Below, piece after piece: positions 12,586 to 23,200 of a DNA stretch of 64,000 nt (position 1 is the first letter of the stretch; the number at the start of each line of letters is the position of its first letter). A program made the position numbers and the translations under genes. The stretch is from Strongylocentrotus purpuratus. Taxonomy: Eukaryota; Echinodermata; Echinoidea; Camarodonta; Strongylocentrotidae. Where the stretch lies: positions 16,558,254-16,622,253 of the forward strand of contig NW_022145606.1 of assembly GCF_000002235.5 (NCBI RefSeq), given 5' to 3'. The notes below the pieces were generated by a model. The model made no database searches. It worked only from the letters and a program-made list of their open reading frames with translations, and was not told where the DNA came from.

Positions 12586-14375
12586 GGGTGCGTTCAATCG
12601 AATTTTCGAAGCTAGAATCACAAACATGAATCACAAATCAAAACGCCGTTACAAAAAACAAGGTCATTGCGGTTAGCGTTCAAGCGATTTTTCATCAACA
12701 CTGATTCTAGCTCATTTCGAGCCCAGCCACTGCGCATCACCCTCGCAGTTTGACCCAGGAAGTATAGGTCAACTTCGGCGCGCGCTTTTTGGAATTGTTT
12801 ACGGCCGACTGTCGACTGCTGTTTTGAGCATAGATCGCAATAATAAAACAAAGAATGAGAAGGTGATGGAAGGAAGAAACAAAAAATAATATAAGGAAAG
12901 ACAAAAAGAGAAAGTGATAGAGTTATTAAAACAAAGAATAACGTAAGAGAAGGTGATATAAGGAAGAAACAAAGAATGACATAAGGAAAGGCAGAAAGAG
13001 AAAGTGATAGAATGCTTAAAACAAAGAATTACATAAGAAAAGGTGATAGAAGTAAAAAAAAAAAAAAGAATAACATAAGAATAGAAGGAAGAAACAAAGA
13101 ATAACAAAAGAGAAAGTGATAGAATAATTATAAAAACAAAGAATAACATAATGAAAGACAAAAAGAGAATGTGATGCAAGGAAGAAACAAAGAATAACAT
13201 AAGGAAAGACAGAAAGAGAAAGTGATAGAATGATTGAAACAAAGAATAACATAAGAGAAAGTGATAGAATTATAAAAACAAAGAATAACATAAGAGAAAG
13301 TGATAGAAGGAAAAACAAAGAATAACATAAGAATAAAAGGAAGAAACAAAGAATAACATAAGGAAAGACAGAAAGAGAAAGTGATAGAATGATTAAAAAA
13401 AAGCGGAAGAACATTAGAGAATGTGAGTGAAGGGGAAAAAACAAAGATTAACATAAGAATAGAAAGAAGAAACAGAGAATAACAGAAGAGAAAGTGATAG
13501 AATTATAAAAACAAAGAATTACATAAGAAAAGCTGATAGAAGCAAAAGAACAAAGATTAAAATAAGAATAGAAGGAAGAAACAAAGAATAACAAAAGAGA
13601 AAGTGATAGAATTATAAAAACAAAGAATAACATAAGAGAAGGTGATAGAAGGAAAAACAAAGAATAACATAAGGAAAGACAGAAAGAGAAAGTGATAGAA
13701 TGATTAAAACAAAGAAGAACATTAGAGAATGTGAGTGAAGGGAAAAAAACAAAGATTAACATAAGAATAGAAAGAAGAAACAGAGAATAACAGAAGAGAA
13801 AGTGATAGAATTATAAAAACAAAGAAATACATTTGAAAAGCTGATAGAAGGAAAAGAACAAAGATTAACATAAGAATAGAAGGAAGAAACAAAGAATAAC
13901 AAAAGAGAAAGTGATAGAATTATAAAAATAAAGAATAACATAAGAGAAGGTGAGAGAAGGAAAAAAACAAAGAATAACATAAGAATAGAAGGAAGAAACA
14001 AAGAATAACATAAGGAAAGACAGAAAGAGAAAAAGAGGAAAACAAGGTATAACATAACGGAACAGGCCACGATAAAGAGCATGGTATAGTAAACGCAAAT
14101 TGCATGAAAAGCAGGCGCGCGGTTTTTGTCCAAACCGGAACAGGCTCCGTCATACAATCATGATTGAAAACTCCGTCCGTTCAATCGAATTTTAGCGACC
14201 GTGATTCTGCAGAATCATGATACAAAACGCATCTTTTTCAGCGTTTCATGTTTGTGTTTTCAAACACGTTTATTTTTACGACCGACGAAAAAATTGCTTG
14301 AACGCATTGCGTTTTAAACTAAACGTCTTTAGAAACCGTGATTCTAGGGTGAAAAAGTGTCGATTAAACGCACCC
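12586..14375. mobile_element. Harbinger-like non-autonomous transposon carrying a minisatellite
   Basis: A 1.79-kb element starts GGGTGCGTTCAATCGA and ends with the inverted counterpart TCGATTAAACGCACCC, flanked by TAA on both sides (12583-12585, 14376-14378). Inverted similarity extends inward at least about 130 bp (GCGTTCAAGCGATTTTTC on the left against GAAAAAATTGCTTGAACGC on the right). A 3-bp TWA target duplication is the hallmark of PIF/Harbinger elements. The interior is almost entirely the tandem array described separately, and no transposase is present. Confidence 0.7.
12845..14060. repeat. Minisatellite with a 308-bp higher-order unit inside a transposon
   Basis: About 1.2 kb of A/G-rich tandem sequence built from ~35-45-bp units with the core AACAAAGAATAACATAAG and AGAAAGTGATAGAAT. 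A higher-order repeat is visible: AGAACATTAGAGAATGTGAG occurs at 13408 and 13716, a 308-bp period. The periodicity creates overlapping hydrophobic ORFs of 77-147 codons on the minus strand, which are composition artefacts. Confidence 0.85.
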
Positions 14376-14872
14376 TAACTAGACTACACCTGCTAACAAG
14401 TTTGGTGCAACAAGTTCAGGGGGGACTTCCTATGAGTTGTCATGGTAACAGCAAGTGGGAAATTGACTTCTGATGGTACTGGTCACCAGACAGGAAGCGG
14501 TTTGAAGGTCAAACGTCCTACTCAATGACACAGAAGCAAGGTTCACATAATAGTGTGTTAACTTTAAGTTTAGGTTGGGGTTTTAAACCTGAAGTTACCT
14601 TGTAGTTAGGGATTTCGAGGATGCATTCATGGTTCCGAAAGTTAAATTATGACCACACAAATTTTAAGATGAGTGCCACTCTTACGACCAGCAGGGGGTT
14701 CTCAATCAAAGCCATGTGTTTTGCGGGACGCATTTAACTTTCAAGTTATGCGAGCTTGTGGTTAAAATCAATATTTTCCCTGCTTGTATGTAGGTAACTT
14801 TGAATATGCATTATTTTGTGTGAACCCTTGTGTGAACCCTCATCATTGTTCATAAAGGTTTCGCTAACTTAA

Positions 14873-15378
14873 AGGTATTACAAAGTTTTGGTAAATTTTG
14901 AAAATTGGCTGGATAGTGATTCTTTACAATTTTGATATATTTGGATGCCCCTATGGATGTATTATAAGCACTAACAATTTTAGCCACTTACACTCTTCTG
15001 CTTTCGAGAAAAATTGATTATAAAAATTTACCGGTGCTCCCGATAAATTTTGATAAATTTGAAATAGCGCCACAGGCCAGACGTTGGCAGCTGCGACTAT
15101 AAAAATCTCAGAATATGCAGATCTGATTTATATATTCCAAACGGTAATAGCAAATCGGTCGATTTTAGTCAAATAACATTGTTTTATAGCTTAATTAATA
15201 TCTTGACCTTGAGAGGGCGCTATACAAAATAAAGAGTTTATTATTTACAATTTCATCACTTTAGACTCGATTTCAACCCCGACAACGATCACTGAATATT
15301 GTAGGATTGCATATATATGCTTCCAATATGTTCATTTGAACCAAATTCATGACCCCATACCAAAACTTTGTATCACCT
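14873..15378. mobile_element. TTAA-flanked MITE with 21-bp terminal inverted repeats
   Basis: A 506-bp element with ends AGGTATTACAAAGTTTTGGT and its near-exact inverse (AGGTGATACAAAGTTTTGGT read from the right), flanked by TTAA at 14869-14872 and 15379-15382. No coding capacity. Both terminal repeat and target duplication are read directly. Confidence 0.85.
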
Positions 15379-15941
15379 TTAACGTTTAAAACTACAACGG
15401 TCCCACGTGTGAACATTGCTAGAGTCTGATGCTACTGGTCCAGAGTAGCAACCGCAAGTGACAGATTGAATCCAGCATGACAGCACAAACGTACTTGACT
15501 TAAATATGTAACAATAATACCAGTCTACAGTCCTGGACTAAAGATTTAATAATTAAAGTTAATTTGCTGATGAAACTCCTCATATCCGTATCATAATCTG
15601 TGTCTCTGACAAATAAACATCAGGAAATCCCTGTCAGATTCAGTGAAGATTTCACTCAACAGAATACCTGACTTGTGATGCCTCATACTTTTAACAAGAG
15701 TTTGCGTTGCTAAATTTCCCTTACAAAGGTAAAAAATAGAACTCATAAATCATGTTTTTCTCTCTTCCTTCACTTCCAATCAGACACATCTTTTAAATAT
15801 AGTCTAGTTGAATGCAGACAATTAAAAAAAAAATTATTTCTGAGGGAAGTATGCCCAATTTATCAAAGTGATTACCAGTGAAATGTTTTACTTATTAAAG
15901 TTAATTTATGACATTGTCCACAAATTGCTAACATAGGAATG

Positions 15942-16190
15942 GATATAATAATAATAATAATAATAATACCCAGCTTTCATAAAGCATGAATTACAATTAA
16001 GCGCCTCCAAACTTTGAGATTATTACCCAGGCTTAATTAGCTGTGCTGCCATTACAGCGCTCTAGCATTTCAAGGAATTAATTCATGTTAGGTAACCGTT
16101 TTCATCACCTGGGTTGAGTGTGGCAAATGTAGATCAATGTCTTGATGAGCAAAAATATCAATCTCATCTGACGGAGTGACGAGCTCGAGG
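15942..16190 (-). mobile_element. SINE-related retroposon fragment with (ATT)n tail
   Basis: Read on the minus strand, the fragment contains CTACATTTGCCACACTCAAC and CCCAGGTGAT, the same conserved block found in the tRNA-derived SINE at 29835-30050. It ends in GCTGGGTATTATTATTATTA, a 3' tail typical of LINE-mobilised SINEs. The tRNA-like head is not recognisable here, so this copy is 5'-truncated or belongs to a different family sharing the central domain. Confidence 0.65.
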
Positions 16191-17739
16191 GTATGGATCA
16201 AGGTCCAGTCATTACCCTATACTAGCCCACAGGTTGGTTCTTGCTTCATTAGAGACATATATCCTGCATCACGTCAGGTGTGAATTAATGAGCTAGAAAT
16301 TGCTCAATGAGACGAGACAAGCACTGACCTAAATCATTCAAAGTCCCCTTTCACACATGGGGAGTTTTCACAGAATGAGCATTGCATAAAGAAACCTTTA
16401 ATTGAGACCACTACCCTAACCTTTACTTTTTAGCTAAATGATTTTCCTCTGTGTGACTACATGCCATAACATTTAGATAATTACCTGTCAAGCTATACAT
16501 AGGCCCATTTACACATCCATTAACAATACTGGAAAAAACAATAAAAAACTGTTGAAGTTTGCTCATACCGATTCAGGGAGAATTTTTGGCACCCTGCACA
16601 ATTTTTTATTTTTTTGTAAGGGTATTTTATTGAGGAAACATCCTACTGTCATATTTACTTCTAAAAATCTTAAGAAAAATCGTATTGGTTGGGAACTTTG
16701 GGGTTAGCACGAAAGAAAGGAGAGTCATAAGAGCAAAAATGTGTATCTTACCGAAGTTTGCTTTTACACTGCACAAAATCGGTGAAACATAAGCAGGCAT
16801 TTAAAAAAAAAAAATTCCGGGGGGGGGGGGGGGGGGGGGAAGGTTTTGATTTTGATTTGTTCGTGCCGAATGTAAGAAAAATCAATGATTTTTGGTTGAA
16901 AAGTAAATGCAGCTAATGAAGGGCTTTCAGACAAAACGTAAAAGTTCAATAATTGAATCAGTTTTAAATATTTTCATCTGCCTGTGATGATTCACAATCT
17001 AACCTACAATTACAGATTATTGTTGAGGGGTTGCAGGCTGAAGAGTGTAAACACACCTGATTCCTGCATGATTTTAGGTCAATCAAGGTCAAATGCAGTA
17101 AAGCAATCTAACAAAACCCACACTGCTATCCCAAGGTCATGTGACTGATCAGGTGACTATATTGTCCATCTTACTTCATTGCATAATAGGGATGTCTATT
17201 GCACTTGATTTGCTAAAGACTGACCGCACACAAGATCAATAATCAGCTACACCTGGGATAAAACCTATTGGGAAGATATATTTGTAAACTCTTTAAACTT
17301 TGAAGTACTGTAACTTGCAAAAATATAATATGTAAATAAAGACAGAAGAGAGGCTAAAGGAAATTAGGAACCAAGATTGGTTGCTGAGAGCCATTATGCT
17401 TGATTTACCAGGGAACGACCGCACAACTTCAACAGCGTAAGCTATAGGACCTACCTGTACCTGGGATAAGACTTTATTGGGAGCGCCTGTTTTCGAAGGC
17501 TGCGTAAATGTAAGATAAAGAAATCAAGTTAATTACGGTAAGAACATTTGCAGAGTCTGCTGAGACTGAAAGACAGAAGGATGGTATTAAACTCATCTGT
17601 ACTTTTACAGACTAAATGCCCCTGTCAGCAAACGTTCTATAGGTCATTGACAACCTAAGAGAGTACAGATGTACCCCCCCCCCCCCCAATTTTCCATATA
17701 TGGTCTACACCAAGCCCCTCTATTTTCCCCATGGTCTAA
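16191..17739. other. Gene-free stretch
   Basis: No exon recognised; a G run lies at about 16820-16839 and a C run near 17673. Confidence 0.45.
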
Positions 17740-18650
17740 TAATCATTTCAATGATCATTCAATCATTGATAATTATAATTATCAAATAATTAGTAGACAT
17801 CATGGATGGTAGACGAAATGGCCATTAGACAAACTGGGAATTAGACTAACAGGTGATTAGACTAAATGAACAATAGACCAAATGGTTAGTAGACTAATTG
17901 GAGATTAGACCAAATAACTATTAGCCTTCATGGTCATTAGACCAAATGATAAGTAGATGGAATGATTATTAGACCATGTGGATTAAGACTGTGCACAACA
18001 ATGTAATGAGGTACCCGAGTACACTCCCAGGCTTACAAGCGAATACTTGAATATTCGGACGCCATGTTTTTTATAATTTGTTTGAATTTTTTTGAATTTT
18101 TGATTTTTTTTTTGGATTTTTTTTTTGTTTTTTGCCACCACCATACCAATGGATCAGTATCCCAGGTCTGTCGCCGAAAACGCATGCAATTTTACTTTGA
18201 GTTGCAGTTGAAGGCGCTGATTTAATAATAATAATAACAGTAAACAATGCTGTTTTAAAAACCAAAGATGGCAGAATAATCCATTTTCCTCCAAGTCCAA
18301 ACAGAAATCTGGAAATTTGGTTCCAGTTTCTGAGTGGTGAGTTTGACGACTGTGCTTGAGTTTGGGAACATTTTTACCGACGGTACTATGCGAGCGGCTG
18401 CCTCTCTCCCTGGCACGGGTAAGCGTCGGCCTGGACAGATTTTTTTTTTTTTTTTTTTTTTGCGGCCGAATATTCGGGTACGAGAAATCATACCCGAGTA
18501 GTTGTCAACCGTGAGGGTACTCAAGCATTCGACTACTCGTCGCAGCCTTAATGTGGATAGTAGATGAGCTGGGTGTGGACCACATGGGAATAGACTAATT
18601 GAGTATTAGACGAACTGGTTCTAGACCAAACGGCAATTCAACATATTTTT
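17740..18650. mobile_element. Element with TAGACCAAATGG repeats, copy 2, interrupted
   Basis: The same element as at 8478-8700, split by a 567-bp insertion. The left part 17740-17983 and right part 18551-18650 can be aligned across the gap with copy 1 (ATGATAAGTAGATG, CATGTGGATAGTAGA, GCTGGGTG, GAATAGACCAATTG-like blocks). The right terminus TAGACCAAACGGCAATTC inverts the left terminus of copy 1. Confidence 0.6.
17984..18550. mobile_element. hAT-like MITE with 8-bp target duplication
   Basis: The ATGTGGAT octamer at 17976-17983 is duplicated at 18551-18558. The intervening 567 bp starts TAAGACTGTGCAC and ends, read inward, TAAGGCTGCGACGAG; GAATATTCGG recurs inverted deeper in both arms. An 8-bp duplication with short imperfect terminal repeats is diagnostic of the hAT superfamily. 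The uninterrupted target is present in the copy at 8.6 kb, which reads straight through CATGTGGATAGTAGA. No transposase; the interior holds poly-T and (ATT)n runs. Confidence 0.8.
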
Positions 18651-18659
18651 ATTCAGGAC

Positions 18660-19515
18660 TGAGGAAGGATGTTGGTACCAGAACAATGGGTGGGAACACA
18701 TTTTGTGGTCCAGCAATAGAGGATTTCCTTCTAAAGATATTTGTGTGTTTGAGGGTCAGTTTGAAGGATGCATATGACATGCAACTGCCATGACAATATA
18801 TTTCCTATATACGCCACATCTGGTTAAGCTGTCTCTATCTGAGATTCACTCGCTTGTTCGTTAATTGTTTGATAATCTATTGATATCAGCCAAAATAAAA
18901 CATAAGCCTTTAATTAGTGTTGTCTTGGAAATCACATTACTATTGATAATTAATTGTAAACTGTTTCAAATCATGATTTTACTTCTGAAAATCATTAATC
19001 TAGATCAATTCATTTGACCATGATTTTTAAAGATGGACAAGTAAGTCAAACATTTTTAAACATTAAAATTTAAGAGAAAAGCATCAAACCTGTGAATGCA
19101 CAAACACAAAAAGCAATAATCAATTCTTACTTCAACACATATATGCAACCACACCAACAATCAACATAAAATAGCACCAAAAAGAAAGTTTGGAAAGGAT
19201 TTACTGATATCAGTGTCCTGACTTATTTTAAAGAAACTCTTGAACACACTTGTTTTGTGCCAGAACACACATTACTATGAAGAAAAGAAAGAGTTCTGCA
19301 CCAAGCAATGCTAAATGTAAATCAGATCTCAACTCAATGAAAAAAGGTATAATTGTTTCACTTCCAGAAGTTACTTTCCTGAAACAGAATGAAGAAACTA
19401 CCTTGCAGAAATACAGACACATACATGTATACTGTGAAGGTGAAGTGAGAATTCTATGGAGTAACTGTTCAATTTGCTTTTACCAAAGACGGAAAGTGGA
19501 ATGAGTTTGTAAGTA
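18660..19515. other. 3' flank / probable 3' UTR of the CRTAP-like gene
   Basis: Downstream (minus strand) of the stop codon at 19516-19518. An 84-codon plus-strand ORF at 19250-19504 overlaps this region but resembles no family. I could not pick a convincing polyadenylation signal. Confidence 0.35.
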
Positions 19516-20201
19516 CTAGTGGTCGTGTACTGTCCCAGCACTGGCCCCATCTAAAGGCAATTCACTTATCTCGGAGGCCCGGGGGAGCACTTCCGCACCC
19601 ATTTCATCATCTTCAATGTTCTCTTTGGTTTCATTAACCTCTTTCCCTGACCCTGTCCCAAGCCCGTTCCCTAGGACATTCTTCAATAGCTGCGCTTTCG
19701 GTCGATCAACGTCTTGGATGATTTGTCGGTACCGCCTCGCCTCCTCCGCATACTTCTTCGCATCGTTCAGAACATGCTCCGCCTTAAGGAAAATATCTTT
19801 CCTCCCGAGATCGTTCCGACTCTTATACCCATGCTTCCGGAGGAACTCCTCTCTCCCATCTACCTCATCCCCCTCCATCTCATCCTCCGGTTCCTCCTCC
19901 TCCTCCTCATCCTCATCACCCTGGTACCCCTCATCAACATCAAACTTATTCAACATCCCGTCCAAACGTTTTATTACCTCTTCCGCATCCTCCTCCCAGA
20001 AGTTCTTCTTGGCGTACTGTAGCATCTTGTTTTCCATCTGGACGAGCTGATGGTACCTCTCCACGTCGGTCCGGGGGGTAAACTCCAGGGCGGGGTCTTT
20101 CATGCCCTTGTAGAAGGCAATGTTCTGGTGCATCACCTCGTCTTCAGGCTTGAGGATCAGGAATGAGAGAGCGTTCTTGACCGCATTCTGGACATCATCG
20201 A
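19516..20201 (-). CDS. CRTAP: CRTAP-like exon 5 (terminal exon with acidic extension)
   Basis: 686 bp, residues 306-533 and TAG stop (19516-19518). The acceptor is preceded by a pyrimidine-rich TCTCTCTCTTTCTTTCCATC. Residues 306-390 are the conserved family end (DDVQNAVKNALSFL, VMHQNIAFY, EENKMLQYAKK-like helix). Residues about 398-418 are an Asp/Glu run, and about 420-480 form a charged segment predicted helical (EEFLRKHGYKSR, KKYAEEARRYRQII). The extension has balanced codon use and no stop codons, so it is coding, but I recognise no domain in it. Confidence 0.9.
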
Positions 20202-23200
20202 CTGATGGAAAGAAAGAGAGAGATAGCAGTAGAAATTAGCACAGGACTGACCTCCTTATTAACCTGTAAAGCCTCACTGTCCTACTTGTAGCTACGTGCT
20301 CCCTCTATAGAAAACAATGCCTAATCGGTAACCATTGGTCCCCCATGATCCTCTTTTTCTTATGTTAATTGAGAGATGAGTTGATGAGGTAGCCACCTGT
20401 CAGTGACAACCATTTTAAAATGATATTTATAAGCAAATAATCTAAGTTTTCAAACATTCTTCATTTTCATTTCAATTAAGGTAAGACTGCACTTATTTTC
20501 TTTCACTTTTCTTTAGCTAAAATAATTTTAAGGGGAGTTTTGATAACGTGTGTGTAAAAATGTTTGCGAATTTCATCTTTGACTGTTTTGCAAATCAAAA
20601 TAATGCAGATGTGGAATTTGATTTCAGACTTTTTTTACCAAAATAATGAAAAAAGATAATTTGTTCATTTTGCAAACAAATACTGTTTTGACATGTCTTA
20701 TGGCAAAGGAAATCATACGTTGGCTTTTCTTACCATTGTAATATGCGAACTGTAAGAAATGAAAGTGACTTGAAAGATAATCCTCCACTAGCTTGCTGTT
20801 GATTCGAGATAACCAGCTTTCACATTGGCTCTTGCAGTATAATGTGGATGCATAATGATCTGAAATGAGAAACAAAATAAAACAAGGTGAAAGTTATCCA
20901 ACCGCTGCCATCAGCTTAAAAAATCACATGGAATAAAAAGTAAATATAACCCCAAAAAAAGTACAATTTTTCTGGCATGCCAGCTCTAACATTGCAATAT
21001 AATGTTGATGAATAACGATTTATAATAAGAAAAAAAAGAAAAGAAAGCAGATTTGATCCCACTGCTGCCACCAGCTAAAGACCATCAAATGAAAGAAAAC
21101 AGTAATTAATCATCACAAATATAGATCTGAAAAGTACAATATTTCTGAAATATCAGCTTTAACATTGGTTCTTACAGTACAATGTTGATACATAACGATC
21201 TAACATTAGAATGAAAACAAAAATTATCCCACCGCAGCCAAAAGCTTATAACTATCAAATAGAAAGTTTACATCATTAACTATCTCGAATAAAGATTTGA
21301 AAAGTACATTATTTCTAGAATACCAGCCCTTCAGTAACATTGGCCCTTGCGATATAATGTTGATGGATAGTGAATAACACCTGGAATAAGAAAAAAAAAC
21401 AAAAGAGAGCAAAATTTATCCCACCACTGCCACCAGTTAAAAAATCACATGAAGGTAAACAGAAATTTACATAAAATAAAGTAATTAACATATGAAAAGA
21501 ACATCATTTCTGATAAACCAGCTCTAACATTGGCCCATGGAATATAATATTGATGGGTAATGGTCTATAATCAAGGTAACTTAATGAGAAACAAAATAAA
21601 AGAAGGCAAAATTTATCCATCCACTGCCACCAGCTTAGGCGAGGCGTCAAAAATATCGATACCAGCAGGCTGCCGCCTCACGTATTGGCGCATCGAGGCT
21701 GTAATTACGGCCGAAGCCTGGCTGGGGCAATTATTTTTCACTTATTAGCCCAGCCGGCTTGCGCCAGGCTGGGATCTGAGGCTCGGTTTCCATTCGAAAG
21801 GCGGCAGCCGGCGCATGCTTTTGTTCGGAGACCATTATGATGACATCATGAGTTAATTGAGGGTCCTACCGCCAGCGGTAGCCGGCTGAGCTAATTTAAA
21901 AAATGCAGCCAGGACGCACAAGTGCAGTTAGCTGCCGCTGGCTGGTATATTTATTTTTGACGCCTCGCCTTAACACTATCAAATGGAAGTATAAAACAGT
22001 AATCATCACAAATAAAGATCTGTAAATAAGGAAAAGTACAATATGTCTGAAACACCAGCTTTAACATTGGCTCTTCTGGTACAGCCTGGGTGTATAATGA
22101 ACTACATTAACAAACAAACATCAACAGAAAAGGACATTTATCCCACGCTGTCATAGGTGTAAAAACTATCAAATAGAAAGTAAACATTGGTTATCACAAA
22201 TAGAGATTTGATGGTACAATATCTATAATAAGCTAAAGTGTTGGCTCTTCCAACACAAAGTTGATACATAATTATTAAGAGTAAAAAAACTTCAACAACA
22301 ACAAAAGACATTTATCCTACTGATGCCAACAATGTAAAAAAAAAATGGAAATTCAACAGTGAACAGTAAATATGACAAAATAGATAACTTGTCACAAATC
22401 CGTAAAAAATGGTTAGCATGATTACTTTTTGGATCAGACTCACGAGCCACAGTCATCTTGTAAACAGTGCATTTCCTTCCAATCTAAACCAGACAGAACA
22501 TGAAAACCTGTCACAGTAATATCAATATTAATCTTTTTTGGGCATTAAGCTTTGCAACAGGTGTAGACTGATAGAACTGACACCAAAAACACGAACTGAC
22601 CTACGGCCTTTGCCACGGCTACAGTAGAATCCAGCTAGTTCACAGCATCAATAAAAAGAAACAAGTACTGACAATCGTCGTGATATAATAGACTTTTTGT
22701 TGTATATCGCTTTATACTTCTGTGCAAGGCATTACATGTTTTTGAAGTGGGGTTATTGATTTGGCAAGTTCCATTTTCATATCCTAAGAATATGATATGA
22801 TCATGCATCATTACCACTTATTAAACTTTACAATTCAGACAGTAATCTTTTAGGATAGATATCAAGCTTTTGCGATTATCTAAAAACAAAACAATGTGAA
22901 GATGAAGATACAGTATATTGACTCCTAGCCAAAATCTACTGCGAAGAGAGAACCTGGAGTTTTTCTCTGAATACTCACTTTATCAAGTTTATCTTGTAGA
23001 GGAAATAGGAAGTAACACTTTCGAATTAAATTAGAGGAAGAGGGCAAAGAAATCAACCTGTTGAACATGCAGGCTACTTCTGACCTGGATTTGTTTGCCC
23101 TCTAGAAATATAACGAGGTAAAGACTGTCAAGGGGTGTATCTGTTTAGGCTCACTCACTATAGGCCTGTCTTCAGACTCTTCACTATCTTGAGATTGCCA

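Noticed and set aside
12799..14157. Overlapping minus-strand ORFs of 77-147 codons rich in Phe, Leu, Ser, Val that look like membrane proteins
   Set aside because: They are translations of the A/G-rich tandem array in all frames, repeat every few dozen residues, and lie inside a non-coding transposon.
19250..19504. 84-codon plus-strand ORF antisense to the CRTAP-like 3' flank
   Set aside because: No recognised family, no splice or start context, and it lies in the likely 3' UTR of the opposite gene.
20806..22345. CRISPR-like array (regular repeats separated by unique sequence)
   Set aside because: Animal nuclear DNA; the repeats are long, diverged and exon-derived, with no constant short repeat and spacer architecture.
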